Shown: positions 1 to 8,946, counted from the stretch's first letter. The stretch is DNA of 64,000 nt from Candidatus Gastranaerophilales bacterium (GCA_944323925.1 CALUUI010000012.1:1-64000), one strand, 5' to 3'. The notes: generated by a model from the sequence alone, not told the origin. A program made the numbers and translations.

Positions 1-27
1 GATTACAATAAGCATTTAAGGAGAAAT

Positions 28-777
28 ATGGCACGGCAAAAGACAGCGGTAAGCGTTAGAGATATAATCATTTTTATAACAACTGTAATTGCAATCATTA
101 CAGCGATTTTTAAGTTTCTTGCAGAGGTTAATAGACTAAGATTATGGAAAGAATTTTTCATTGCAACTGCTGTCCTTGCAGGAAGTAACTATATAGCCTA
201 TAACCTCGGTAACGGTGATATTTTCCTTATAACTCTAATTGTTACATTCATCGCATACTGTATTTTCTGGGGATATAAGTTTTCTTACAAAAGCACCAGA
301 TTAAACGCTGCCTTATGGAAAGAGCGTCAATGGTGGTGGACTCTGGACGGTTGGCAGTTTGAGCAGGAAGTTGCAAATGTATTTAGAATGAATGGTTACA
401 ATGCAAAAGTAACTAAAGGTTCCGGCGATGGCGGTGTTGATATAATTTTAAAGAAAGACGGCAGAACTTCTATTGTACAATGCAAGCATTATCAAAGCCC
501 TGTACCCCCTGAACCAATAAGAGCATTATGGGGCTGTAAAGATGATTTTAACGCTGATGAAGTAATTTTAGTGGCTTCCTCCGGCATAACTGATATGGGT
601 GCAAGATTTGTACAGAACAAACCCAATTTTAAGGTCTTAAACTTAGATGACATAATCATTATGGGGAATAAAGCACAACAAAGAGAGTTAAGCAAGGATA
701 GTGAATCAATCAAAGAGCCTGTAATCAATCAAAAGACTAAAGAGCGAACCGGCATGGGCAGAAGGATTGATATATAA
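28..777 (+). CDS. Membrane-anchored Mrr-like restriction endonuclease
   Basis: A 249-residue protein with two or three hydrophobic segments in residues 12-85, followed by a cytoplasmic Mrr_cat-type nuclease domain (about 105-212). The nuclease signature is visible as D138 and the Q151-x-K153 pair (GGVDII then VQCKHY), with an upstream acidic FEQEV helix at 111-115. Mrr-family domains cleave DNA, often methylated or foreign DNA. The membrane anchor suggests action on DNA near the envelope, which is an inference. An AGGAG-like site (AAGGAG) precedes the ATG. It lies in the mobile region with a phage-type methyltransferase (3033-3605). The hydrophilic tail after 215 has no recognisable domain. 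Confidence 0.85.
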   Translation: MARQKTAVSVRDIIIFITTVIAIITAIFKFLAEVNRLRLWKEFFIATAVLAGSNYIAYNLGNGDIFLITLIVTFIAYCIFWGYKFSYKSTRLNAALWKERQWWWTLDGWQFEQEVANVFRMNGYNAKVTKGSGDGGVDIILKKDGRTSIVQCKHYQSPVPPEPIRALWGCKDDFNADEVILVASSGITDMGARFVQNKPNFKVLNLDDIIIMGNKAQQRELSKDSESIKEPVINQKTKERTGMGRRIDI

Positions 778-780
778 AAA

Positions 781-805
781 CAGAGAGGTTATATAAACCC
801 CTCTG
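781..805 (-). terminator. Terminator hairpin between convergent genes
   Basis: Arms CAGAGAGGTT and AACCCCTCTG pair with one mismatch around a 5-nt loop. Read on the minus strand the hairpin is followed by a run of T, so it can end the gene at 829-1266. It may also slow transcription from the nuclease gene on the other strand. Confidence 0.6.
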
Positions 806-828
806 CCAATTGTTGAAAGGAGAATAAA

Positions 829-1266
829 TTAATACTCTGACGGCAGTAACAAAGTAAACTGTACAGGCTCATAATTGCTCAATGTTAGATAAAACTTGTA
901 TGTCGTTACCTCTTCATCTGATTTAACAGGCAAATCAATGTACGGAATATCCTGTTTTATAACTGTTATATGCTTGTTATATTGGTTGTTAATATAACCT
1001 TCATGGTAAACTTCCATGTATCCCTTATGCTCTTTGTCTAAACAGATTTCTATAACATAAAACGTATCTTCCGTTTCTTTAAAGCATTTAAGGACTTCCG
1101 GCATGTAACTGATAACATTATCCACTACCCAATAGGCATTTAAAGTTTGCTGAAAGTCCATAACGCCTTCTGTGTACGCAAGTTGGTTGAAGAATGGTCG
1201 TTTAAATAACTGCATACTGCCGTAATTTCTGTTATATATCTGCTGTACTGTATTATAGTTAATCAT
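829..1266 (-). CDS. Phage-type hypothetical protein, DUF6876-like
   Basis: A 145-residue soluble protein without signal peptide. The central pattern (YTEGVMDF, then NAYWVVDNVISY at about 43-54) resembles the DUF6876 family found in phages and integrated elements, whose function is unknown; this match is from memory of the family pattern. A GAGGTG ribosome-binding site precedes the start. It is transcribed away from the recombinase terminus and ends at a hairpin shared with the nuclease gene. Confidence 0.6.
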   Translation of the reverse strand: MINYNTVQQIYNRNYGSMQLFKRPFFNQLAYTEGVMDFQQTLNAYWVVDNVISYMPEVLKCFKETEDTFYVIEICLDKEHKGYMEVYHEGYINNQYNKHITVIKQDIPYIDLPVKSDEEVTTYKFYLTLSNYEPVQFTLLLPSEY

Positions 1267-1285
1267 TTTTCACCTCATTTCTTTT

Positions 1286-1399
1286 GTCTATAAAAAGTGT
1301 ACTTTTCGTGGACTGTTTTCATTTCTCTTAAATCATTAATTTTTCGTGCTGTATTTTCTGCAAAGAAGGTACGCAAAACACACTTAACTTTTTATAGAC
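1286..1399. repeat. 13-bp inverted repeat overlapping the recombinase 3' end
   Basis: GTCTATAAAAAGT (1286-1298) is repeated exactly as its reverse complement at 1387-1399, enclosing 88 bp. The right arm encodes the last four residues of the serine recombinase. Inside the segment a related pair TTTTCGTGGACTGTTTTC (1303-1320) and TTTTCGTGCTGTATTTTC (1341-1358) lies in direct orientation. Such arrays are typical of serine-recombinase binding sites, but no cleavage core can be proven here. Confidence 0.6.
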
Positions 1400-1977
1400 T
1401 CTGCATATTTATAAAACGTACTCTTAGCGATGTTGCACATACTCATAACGTCCTTAACTTTAATCAATCCATGTTGATAAAGTTCATACGCTCTAATAAA
1501 ATCTTTCGGGATTTCAGCTTTAGGACGACCAAACTTAACCCCTCTTTGTTTAGCGGATGCAATGCCTTCTGACTGTCTGTTTCTAATGTTCAGTCGTTCT
1601 CGTTCAGCAACATAGCCGAGTAATTTAAGGATAATATCTGTAATCAACCTGCCTGTTAGTCCGTTTTGATTATCACGTGTATTGAGTACCGGCATATCCA
1701 AAACCTGAATATCAACCCCCATATTTACAAGGGCTTCCCACTCGTTACAGATTTGTTTATAATTTCTTCCAAACCTATCAATGGAATGTACGATAACAAG
1801 GTCTCCGGTTCTTAATTGTGCTTTCATTGCCTGATACTTTTCTCGTCCGACAAAATTTTTCCCCGAAGCCTTTTCAATGATAATTTCATCAACTTTTAAT
1901 CCTTGAAGGCTGTCAAGTTGTCTATCTTCTTTTTGCTCACGTGTTGACACTCTAATGTATGCAAATACTTTACCCAT
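1384..1977 (-). CDS. Serine recombinase, resolvase/invertase (Pin) type
   Basis: A 197-residue small serine recombinase. The catalytic domain opens with YIRVSTREQ, giving the nucleophile S11 and R9; the conserved SIDRFGRN gives R68 and R71. The long E helix (AERERLNIRNRQSEG, 125-138) leads to a C-terminal helix-turn-helix after KFGRPKAEIP. Length and layout match Pin/Hin invertases and Tn3-type resolvases. It may resolve or invert DNA in the element; it is not obviously the integrase for the tRNA site. An AAGG site precedes the ATG. The stop codon abuts a 13-bp inverted repeat. Confidence 0.92.
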   Translation of the reverse strand: MGKVFAYIRVSTREQKEDRQLDSLQGLKVDEIIIEKASGKNFVGREKYQAMKAQLRTGDLVIVHSIDRFGRNYKQICNEWEALVNMGVDIQVLDMPVLNTRDNQNGLTGRLITDIILKLLGYVAERERLNIRNRQSEGIASAKQRGVKFGRPKAEIPKDFIRAYELYQHGLIKVKDVMSMCNIAKSTFYKYAESIKS

Positions 1978-1995
1978 AATTAATTTACCTTCTTT

Positions 1996-2184
1996 TTACA
2001 GACATTCTAAAAAAACCTTTATGTTATAGATATTTTGTTCAAGCGTATCTACTAACGCTAATATGCCGGTAAATTTTCGTTGATTGTCTTTGCCAATTCC
2101 TTCAAATTTCCAAATAGTATCCCTTAACAATACTATCAGCCCATAAGTTGTTTCGGTTAGTTCCTTTATTTCATGTTCTTCCAT
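1996..2184 (-). CDS. Small hypothetical protein upstream of the recombinase
   Basis: A 62-residue acidic, helical protein with no recognised domain. The AAGAGG site five to seven bases before the ATG and the 18-base gap to the recombinase start suggest a real gene co-transcribed with it. A role as accessory factor is only a guess from position. Confidence 0.55.
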   Translation of the reverse strand: MEEHEIKELTETTYGLIVLLRDTIWKFEGIGKDNQRKFTGILALVDTLEQNIYNIKVFLECL

Positions 2185-2228
2185 TTTTTACCTCTTAGCC
2201 TTCTTTGTTAACCGTGTAGGGATAAACC

Positions 2229-2522
2229 CTACATGATATCGAATTTCATATAACTTGAAACCTTTAATAGTGCCTTGTACAGCTCTGCATACTTAGTTTT
2301 TAAAGTCTTAGTGTCTACGTTGTTTCTTGTAACTTCTGTTAATTTAAAAGTAAATGCACCTGCTTGAAGCTCCATAATATTTGCCTTGTTCATAATGTCT
2401 TTAACTTCTGCAACTTTTTCATCTCTAAGCTCTTTTAGTTCTGCGATTTTTGCCTCGATTGATTTGATAACTCTTGCGTTATCCTCTAAATTAATGTTTG
2501 TTGTAATTACTTGTGCTGTCAT
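2229..2522 (-). CDS. Phage-type coiled-coil hypothetical protein
   Basis: A 97-residue protein with a predicted coiled coil (about 13-48: SIEAKIAELKELRDEK) followed by a short beta-rich part (GAFTFKLTEVTRN, 56-68) and a YAELYKALLKVSSY helix. This order resembles small phage proteins in which a coiled coil precedes a segment ending in an LxEVTR motif, such as Gp157-like families; function unknown. AAAGGA lies before the ATG. It is divergent from the regulator at 2676. Confidence 0.65.
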   Translation of the reverse strand: MTAQVITTNINLEDNARVIKSIEAKIAELKELRDEKVAEVKDIMNKANIMELQAGAFTFKLTEVTRNNVDTKTLKTKYAELYKALLKVSSYMKFDIM

Positions 2523-2544
2523 TGTTTCCGTCCTTTCTTTTGTT

Positions 2545-2573
2545 TTATACCTTACGTTATCATGATGTATCGA
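2545..2573 (-). promoter_or_regulatory. Possible leftward promoter of the divergent region
   Basis: On the minus strand TCGATA (2573-2568) and TATAAA (2550-2545) are 17 bases apart, upstream of the coiled-coil gene. The -35 match is only 4 of 6. The first of two operator-like direct repeats (2552-2570) lies between the boxes. Confidence 0.35.
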
Positions 2574-2638
2574 CTTTTAGCATTTGTCAACAGGTCTTTT
2601 ATGTTTTCGACACAAAACTTTACGAAAACGTGATATAT
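2552..2638. repeat. Operator-like direct repeats in the divergent intergenic region
   Basis: The 19-base sequences at 2552-2570 (TTACGTTATCATGATGTAT) and 2620-2638 (TTACGAAAACGTGATATAT) agree at 14 positions. One overlaps each putative divergent promoter, as expected for binding sites of the adjacent regulator-like protein. Confidence 0.4.
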
Positions 2639-2658
2639 TTACAAAATGATGTTATACT
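2630..2658 (+). promoter_or_regulatory. Putative promoter of the regulator-like gene
   Basis: GTGATA (2630-2635) and TATACT (2653-2658) are separated by 17 bases. A GTGAGG ribosome-binding site follows directly, before ATG 2676. The -10 is strong and the -35 is weak. Confidence 0.5.
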
Positions 2659-2675
2659 GATTAAGTGAGGTAAAC

Positions 2676-2969
2676 ATGAGTAATCCAGAAACACCAAAAT
2701 ATATTGCTACAGATGAACGAAAAGAACAGGCTAGGAGGCTTGTAAAAGACTTTTTGCAAGAACAGCACACATCTATATATAGATTAGCAAGAATGCTAAA
2801 CGAGAAATACGGTCGCTCGGCTTCTGATTCAAACTTGTTAAATAAACTTGCTAGGTCGTCTTTTAAAGTAACAGAACTTATGGACATAGCAGAATTATTT
2901 GACTATGAAATAAAATTTGTGCCTAAAAATCCGATAGAAGGTCATGCAAATAACCCTCAAAAGCCTTAA
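2676..2969 (+). CDS. Small helix-turn-helix-like regulator, DUF6471-like
   Basis: A 97-residue protein with a helical core (about 13-85): RRLVKDFLQEQHTSIYRLAR, a NLLNKLARSSFK segment, then MDIAELFDYEIKFV. The layout resembles DUF6471 and XRE-like phage regulators in which a degenerate HTH is followed by a short beta hairpin. It is divergent from the minus-strand element genes, with operator-like direct repeats between. A repressor of the element is the likely role, by inference. Confidence 0.6.
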   Translation: MSNPETPKYIATDERKEQARRLVKDFLQEQHTSIYRLARMLNEKYGRSASDSNLLNKLARSSFKVTELMDIAELFDYEIKFVPKNPIEGHANNPQKP

Positions 2970-3032
2970 ATATGTAACATACAGAGGGCTAAGTCCGCTT
3001 AAGACTTTTGCACCATAACGATTTTTGAGTTG

Positions 3033-3605
3033 TTAATTTATCCATTTAATGACTGTTTCGCCCTTATATCCTTTTACCCACACAAACCAAGCATAAGCAA
3101 TAGCACTGCTGTTATAAGTTTTAAAATCACCATTCTTAGCGCAATTAATCCGACTACTTGATATATAAATAGTTTTAGGCGGATATAAGCTAAAAAGCTT
3201 CTTCCTTCTCTGACTTTCTAAGAACAGGACTTTCAAGAACATACAAACCTTTCTACCTTCATCGACTTTGTTTAATGCGTGTTCTACAAAGGTTTGAGCC
3301 AGTTTATATGGCGGATTAGTAACAATATCGCCATTATGATAAGGCTGTGTGTTTGATAAGAAATCTTCTATACTTCCATATCCCCTATCAATAAGGTCTG
3401 TTGCTTTACCTAATTTACCTGCTACATCAAATATTTGCGCTAAATGCCCTTCACCGCAGGCGCACTCCCAGATGTTGTTTAAATCCGGCTCTGCTTCAAG
3501 TAGCAATTTCCCTGCAATGGGGTCTGTAGCATAATAGTCGTGTTCTTCTCTTAATCCTCTTGCATGGTTAGTTGCACCAAGATTAATAAATGTACTCTCT
3601 TTCAT
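3033..3605 (-). CDS. Phage-type DNA adenine-N6 methyltransferase
   Basis: A 190-residue class I SAM-dependent methyltransferase. CACGEGH (48-54) is the SAM-binding motif I, and DIVTNPPYKLA contains the catalytic NPPY (97-100) typical of N6-adenine methylation. The C-terminal AYAWFVWVKGY and final IKWIN are typical of phage-encoded versions. No target recognition domain is visible, so the specificity cannot be read. AAGGA precedes the ATG. It may protect element DNA from host restriction. It is the last gene before the attachment site. Confidence 0.85.
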   Translation of the reverse strand: MKESTFINLGATNHARGLREEHDYYATDPIAGKLLLEAEPDLNNIWECACGEGHLAQIFDVAGKLGKATDLIDRGYGSIEDFLSNTQPYHNGDIVTNPPYKLAQTFVEHALNKVDEGRKVCMFLKVLFLESQRRKKLFSLYPPKTIYISSSRINCAKNGDFKTYNSSAIAYAWFVWVKGYKGETVIKWIN

Positions 3606-3994
3606 GTGTTATTCCTTCAAATACTCATGAAAGAATTTAGTCTGTTAACCTCTTTATAACTGGCTGGACACATTCTATATTGCCAAGCACCAAGGTAGTT
3701 TGGCAATATGAGGGGTACAATTATTGATTGTTGAAAAGATAAGGTAATGCGCAAATATTATTTAATACCGTTAAGACATAAACTTTCGTTGAGTTCTAAA
3801 TATTCTTAGGATTGATTTTTAAACACCATTGTGATAAGTTTTAAGAGTCAATTGCATTATGTAATTATTATGTAATTGAAGTTAGAACATTTAAAATATT
3901 ATAGACGTACATAAACGAATTAGAAACCTGAAAAAGGTTATGGTAATTGCGTTTAAGGACGTTTAAAATATCGGATGACGCTGGTAAAAACTCC
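3606..3994. other. Gene-free 389-base end of the integrated element
   Basis: No coding region with a start and ribosome-binding site is seen. The stretch holds a 10-bp inverted repeat (3677-3709), paired AT-rich repeats (ACATTTAAAATAT at 3888-3900 and ACGTTTAAAATAT at 3959-3971) and two CGTTTAA copies ten bases apart (3950-3956 and 3960-3966). These are candidate arm-type sites for an integrase. The segment 3971-3994 (TCGGATGACGCTGGTA and following) looks like a shortened, decayed tRNA 5' half. Confidence 0.5.
3677..3709. repeat. 10-bp perfect inverted repeat upstream of the methyltransferase
   Basis: ATATTGCCAA and TTGGCAATAT flank 13 bases. It lies about 70 bases upstream of the methyltransferase start and has no T tract, so an operator or recombination-protein site is more likely than a terminator. 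Confidence 0.6.
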
Positions 3995-4039
3995 CTTGGG
4001 ACGAGGGGGTCGCACGTTCAAATCGTGTCATCCCGACCA
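3995..4039 (+). tRNA. 3' half of tRNA-Pro(UGG), probable attR
   Basis: The sequence CTTGGGA (3995-4001) is a proline anticodon loop with TGG at 3997-3999. It is followed by the 3' anticodon stem (CGAGG), variable loop (GGGTC), a complete T arm (GCACG-TTCAAAT-CGTGT), the acceptor 3' strand CATCCCG (4029-4035), discriminator A and an encoded CCA (4037-4039). The expected 5' acceptor strand CGGGATG, D arm and matching 5' anticodon stem are absent; only a short degenerate look-alike begins at 3971. This is the usual picture of the distal attachment site of an element integrated at the anticodon loop, with the intact gene expected left of the window. A decayed tRNA gene is the alternative. Confidence 0.75.
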
Positions 4040-4042
4040 TTT

Positions 4043-4070
4043 AAAAGAGCTTCATTAGTGAAGCTCTTTT
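4043..4070 (+). terminator. Terminator after the tRNA-Pro 3' end
   Basis: A perfect 12-bp stem AAAAGAGCTTCA / TGAAGCTCTTTT around TTAG, with flanking T and A runs. Its position four bases after CCA fits the original tRNA terminator retained on the chromosome side. Confidence 0.8.
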
Positions 4071-4088
4071 TAAATATTAAATATACTA

Positions 4089-4118
4089 AAAAGCGGAGTT
4101 TATATTAACTCCGCTTTT
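4089..4118 (-). terminator. Enolase terminator
   Basis: A perfect 12-bp stem AAAAGCGGAGTT / AACTCCGCTTTT around a 6-nt loop, 22 bases beyond the enolase stop codon. On the minus strand it continues into a T run. Confidence 0.8.
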
Positions 4119-4140
4119 GTTCTTTTATTTTGCTTATAAC

Positions 4141-5493
<1,353 letters not shown>

Positions 5494-5562
5494 TTAATTT
5501 TGACATAAATTCCATTTATTTGCAATTTATCAGCTGCTTTTAGCCCATTTGTATAACTGTTT

Positions 5563-6804
5563 TTATTCTGCGGAAATATAACCTCTTAAAGCTGTGTATG
5601 CTGCGACATATGGTGATGCAAGATATATAAAACCCTTTGTATTGCCCATTCGACCTTGGAAATTCCTGTTTTGAGTTGCTAAACAGACTTCTCCGTCTCC
5701 TAAGATTCCTGCATGTACTCCTACACAAGGTCCACATCCCGGTGCCATTATAGCGGCGTTTGCTTCTACGAAAATATCTATTAATCCTTCTTTTAATGCT
5801 TGTTTAAATACATCCTTTGAGGCGGGTGATATTAATAGTCTTACATCAGGATGAACGGTTTTACCTTTTAATATATCTGCTGCTACTCTTAAATCTTCTA
5901 TTCTTCCGTTTGTACAGGTTCCGATAAAAACTTGGTTTACTTTTACATCTGTTAACTCATCAACTGTTTTTGTATTATCTACTGTGTGTGGGCAAGATAC
6001 TGTATGCTTTATTGTTGATGCATCTATTACTATTATTCGCTCATAGTTAGCATCATTGTCTGGAAGTATTTGTCTGTATTTATCTTCTCTGCCTCTTTGT
6101 TTTAAAAATTCTCTTGTTTTTTCATCCGCAACAAATAAACCGCACTTTGCGCCTGCTTCTACTGCCATATTTGCTAAAGTGAAACGTTCGGACATTGACA
6201 TGTTGTTTATTGTGTCTCCGCAAAATTCAAGTGCTTTATATGTTGCTCCGTCTGCACCTATCATTCCGATTAGATGCAACATTAAATCTTTTGAGCATAT
6301 TCCTTTTTTAAAGGCTCCGTTAACTATTATTTTATATGTTGCAGGGACTTTTAGCCAAGTTTTTCCTAATGCCATTGCTACTGCTATATCTGTTGACCCC
6401 ATACCTGTTGCGAATGCTCCTAATGCTCCAGATGTACAAGTATGTGAATCCGCTCCTACTAAGACTTCCCCAGGGTTTACATATGTTTCTACGAGCCTTT
6501 GGTGACAAACTCCTGAGCCTACTTCGGATAGTACAGCTCCGTATTCCTTTGCAAATTCTCTTAGTACCATATGGGTATTAGATAATTCTTTTCTTGGGCT
6601 GGGCGATGCGTGGTCAATAAATAGTATTGTTCTTGCAGGATTATTTAATTTGTTCTTGCCGAGTTTTTTGAATTCGGCTACTGTTAAAGGTCCTGTACCA
6701 TCCTGTACTGCTGATACATCTACTTTAGAAATTATTAGTTCACCTGCTTTCACTGCTTTCCCTGCGTGTTCGGATAATATTTTTTCTACTAATGTTTGAC
6801 CCAT
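5563..6804 (-). CDS. leuC: 3-isopropylmalate dehydratase large subunit (LeuC/HacA type)
   Basis: Aconitase-family [4Fe-4S] dehydratase of 413 residues, the short LeuC2/homoaconitase form. Cluster ligands are C297 (GTCTNGR), C357 and C360 (PGCGPCVG); the conserved VGADSHT lies at 116-122. In leucine synthesis it isomerises isopropylmalate together with LeuD, but no small subunit gene is in the window and homoaconitate or citramalate-pathway substrates cannot be excluded. A GGGGG ribosome-binding site precedes the ATG. Enolase follows after 108 bases. Confidence 0.92.
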   Translation of the reverse strand: MGQTLVEKILSEHAGKAVKAGELIISKVDVSAVQDGTGPLTVAEFKKLGKNKLNNPARTILFIDHASPSPRKELSNTHMVLREFAKEYGAVLSEVGSGVCHQRLVETYVNPGEVLVGADSHTCTSGALGAFATGMGSTDIAVAMALGKTWLKVPATYKIIVNGAFKKGICSKDLMLHLIGMIGADGATYKALEFCGDTINNMSMSERFTLANMAVEAGAKCGLFVADEKTREFLKQRGREDKYRQILPDNDANYERIIVIDASTIKHTVSCPHTVDNTKTVDELTDVKVNQVFIGTCTNGRIEDLRVAADILKGKTVHPDVRLLISPASKDVFKQALKEGLIDIFVEANAAIMAPGCGPCVGVHAGILGDGEVCLATQNRNFQGRMGNTKGFIYLASPYVAAYTALRGYISAE

Positions 6805-6846
6805 TTTTTCCCCCGTTTGTTGTTTTATTTCTTATTTTATTATAAT

Positions 6847-6876
6847 AAAAAAGCGGTTTGTGTAAACCGCTTTTTT
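6847..6876 (-). terminator. secY operon terminator
   Basis: A 13-bp stem AAAAAAGCGGTTT / AAACCGCTTTTTT around GTGT, 18 bases beyond the secY stop. The bidirectional T tracts cleanly end the rpsE-rpmD-rplO-secY transcript. Confidence 0.85.
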
Positions 6877-6894
6877 ATAGCATTTCTTTTTTAT

Positions 6895-8232
6895 TTATTG
6901 CTTAAGAAATGATTCATAATTTCTAGCTAGTAAGTGTGTTCTTATTTGGTTTATTAAATCCAATGCTACACCTACCATAATGATAAGAGAGGTGGCTCCT
7001 ATACCTTGAAGGGTTGTTATACCTGTAAAATAACTGGTTATTGATGGCACTAGCGCTATTATACCTAACCCTAAGGCCCCTATAAAAGTTGTTTTTGTTA
7101 AAATTTTATCAAGAGCTTCTGCTGTAGGTTTACCCGGTTTTATCCCTGGAATTGAGGAACCATATTTCTTTAGGTTGTTAGCTATTTCCTTGGGTTGCAT
7201 ATTTGGCATTATTGATGCATAGAAAAAGGTTAATGCAACAATTAATAAGAAATACAATGCATAATATATAATCCCGCTTGGTGAGAATATTTTATTTAAG
7301 AAAATAACTGTATTTTCAATCCAGCCTGCTGGTAAATTCGCTTGACCGATTAAACTCAAAATAGTTGACGGGAATAATAATATTGCTACTGCAAAGATTA
7401 TTGGCATTACACCACCAGGATTTAACTTGAATGGTATAAATGTATTTACTCCGCCATATACTTTGTTACCAACTTGGCGTTTAGGATTGACTATTATTAC
7501 CTTTCTTACCGCCTCTTGCATAATGACAATAAATACCATCGTTGCAAAGAATATTGCTAATAGTACACAAAGTCCTATTTGTAGCATTGAATCATTCACT
7601 ACAATTTGTGCCGTTCTTTGTGTATATAGTGGAATTCCAGATATTATACCGATAAAGATTATTAGTGAACCTCCGTTACCTATACCTTTTTCGGTTATTA
7701 GTTCTGATATCCACATTACTAATGCACTTCCTGCTGTTAATGATACTATTGACGAAATATAAAACATCGCATGGCTCACTGTTGTTGTGATTGTTCCTTC
7801 TAGATGTGAAAGATATGCCATGAATACTACAGACTGAAATACTGCCAATAATACTGCAAATACCCTTGTATATTGTGATAATTTACGCCTTCCCGCTTCT
7901 CCTTCCTCTTTTTGTAATTTCTCTAAAGATGGAATTATTACGGCTAGAAGTTGCATTATAATCGAGGACGTTATATATGGTCCGATACCTAAGGCAAATA
8001 TTGATACTTTACCTAAGGCACCACCTGAAAATAAGTCCAAAAAGCCGATTATATTGTTTTGGCTTGCTATATTTGCAAATACTTCGTTATTTATACCGAA
8101 TATCGGTAAGTGAACTCCGAAACGAAATGCTACCAACATTACTAAAGTAAAAATTATTTTTTCCTTTAATCCTGAAGCATTCCACATTGACATTAGGTCT
8201 GCTGTTGTCGGAAGTTTTATATTTTGTGTCAT
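6895..8232 (-). CDS. secY: Protein translocase subunit SecY
   Basis: Central channel of the Sec translocase in the inner membrane; 445 residues with ten predicted membrane helices. Recognisable parts are the N-terminal KIIFTLVMLVAFRFGVHLP, the plug and lateral gate region (FLDLFSGGALGKVSIFALG), and the cytosolic loop EEGEAGRRKLSQYTRV. The start ATG overlaps the rplO stop by one base (TAATG), implying translational coupling. It is the last gene of its operon; adk, map and infA, often next, do not follow. It works with SecDF encoded at 21287-23563. Confidence 0.98.
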   Translation of the reverse strand: MTQNIKLPTTADLMSMWNASGLKEKIIFTLVMLVAFRFGVHLPIFGINNEVFANIASQNNIIGFLDLFSGGALGKVSIFALGIGPYITSSIIMQLLAVIIPSLEKLQKEEGEAGRRKLSQYTRVFAVLLAVFQSVVFMAYLSHLEGTITTTVSHAMFYISSIVSLTAGSALVMWISELITEKGIGNGGSLIIFIGIISGIPLYTQRTAQIVVNDSMLQIGLCVLLAIFFATMVFIVIMQEAVRKVIIVNPKRQVGNKVYGGVNTFIPFKLNPGGVMPIIFAVAILLFPSTILSLIGQANLPAGWIENTVIFLNKIFSPSGIIYYALYFLLIVALTFFYASIMPNMQPKEIANNLKKYGSSIPGIKPGKPTAEALDKILTKTTFIGALGLGIIALVPSITSYFTGITTLQGIGATSLIIMVGVALDLINQIRTHLLARNYESFLKQ

Positions 8233-8687
8233 TATACTAACTCAACCTTTCCGCCTGCTTTTTCGATTTTTTCTTTTGCTTGTGGCGTTACATAATTTGC
8301 TTTTACTGTTATTGCTTTTGTTAATTCGCCATTACCTAAGATTCTTAAGCCTTGTGTAGACGGATGGATTCTTCTTGCTTCTTTTAATGAATCTAATGTT
8401 ACTTCTTCGATTCCATATTGTTCTAAACGTCCTACGTTTACTGCGGCATAATTAATTTTATTAATTAATTCAAAACCTTTTAATTTTGGTAAACGTCTGT
8501 ATGCCGGCATTTGACCACCTTCAAATCCTCTTTTTGATGATCTTCCTGAACGTTGACCTTCACCATTATTTCCTCTGCAAGATGTCTTGCCCATTCCTGA
8601 TGAACGACCTCTGCCTACTCTTTTGCTTTTAGCAGTAGAGCCTTTGGCTGGCACTAAATCTACTAATTCTATTCTTTTATCTGACAT
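8232..8687 (-). CDS. rplO: 50S ribosomal protein L15
   Basis: 151-residue large-subunit protein. The N-terminal basic glycine-rich region (SKRVGRGRSSGMGKTSCRG) and the GFEGGQMPAYRRLPKLKGF segment are diagnostic of L15. It sits in the order S5-L30-L15-SecY and is coupled to secY by a one-base stop/start overlap. Confidence 0.97.
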   Translation of the reverse strand: MSDKRIELVDLVPAKGSTAKSKRVGRGRSSGMGKTSCRGNNGEGQRSGRSSKRGFEGGQMPAYRRLPKLKGFELINKINYAAVNVGRLEQYGIEEVTLDSLKEARRIHPSTQGLRILGNGELTKAITVKANYVTPQAKEKIEKAGGKVELV

Positions 8688-8705
8688 ATCGTTTTCCTCT
8701 TTCTA

Positions 8706-8897
8706 TTAACCTATTACTTCTACTAGATGTGATACTTTGTTTAGCATCCCTTTTATAATAGGAGTTTCATACTGTTCAACTACACTGTTAGTTTTCTTTA
8801 GACCTAATGCTGCTACTACTTTTCTTTGTTCAGGTGAGCATCCGATTAGGCTTCGTTTTAATTGTATTTTTATTTTTTTTGCTTCTGTTTTTGACAT
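8706..8897 (-). CDS. rpmD: 50S ribosomal protein L30
   Basis: 63 residues, the normal bacterial length, with the L30 pattern [19 protein letters not shown] followed by [11 protein letters not shown] and a final NKVSHLVEV. It lies 18 bases before rplO and 49 bases after rpsE. Confidence 0.95.
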   Translation of the reverse strand: MSKTEAKKIKIQLKRSLIGCSPEQRKVVAALGLKKTNSVVEQYETPIIKGMLNKVSHLVEVIG

Positions 8898-8946
8898 TAT
8901 TTCGTTCCTTATTATTTCATGTTTACTTTGTTTTTTATATCAGTCA

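Noticed and set aside
1297-1572. 91-codon plus-strand frame across the recombinase end
   Set aside because: Antisense to the serine recombinase; the region is better explained by recombination repeats.
3971-4039. A complete tRNA-Pro gene
   Set aside because: The acceptor 5' strand has a mismatch, the D arm is too short and the anticodon stem does not pair, so only the 3' half is supported.
6056-6505. 149-codon plus-strand frame
   Set aside because: Antisense shadow of leuC; no domain and no start signal.
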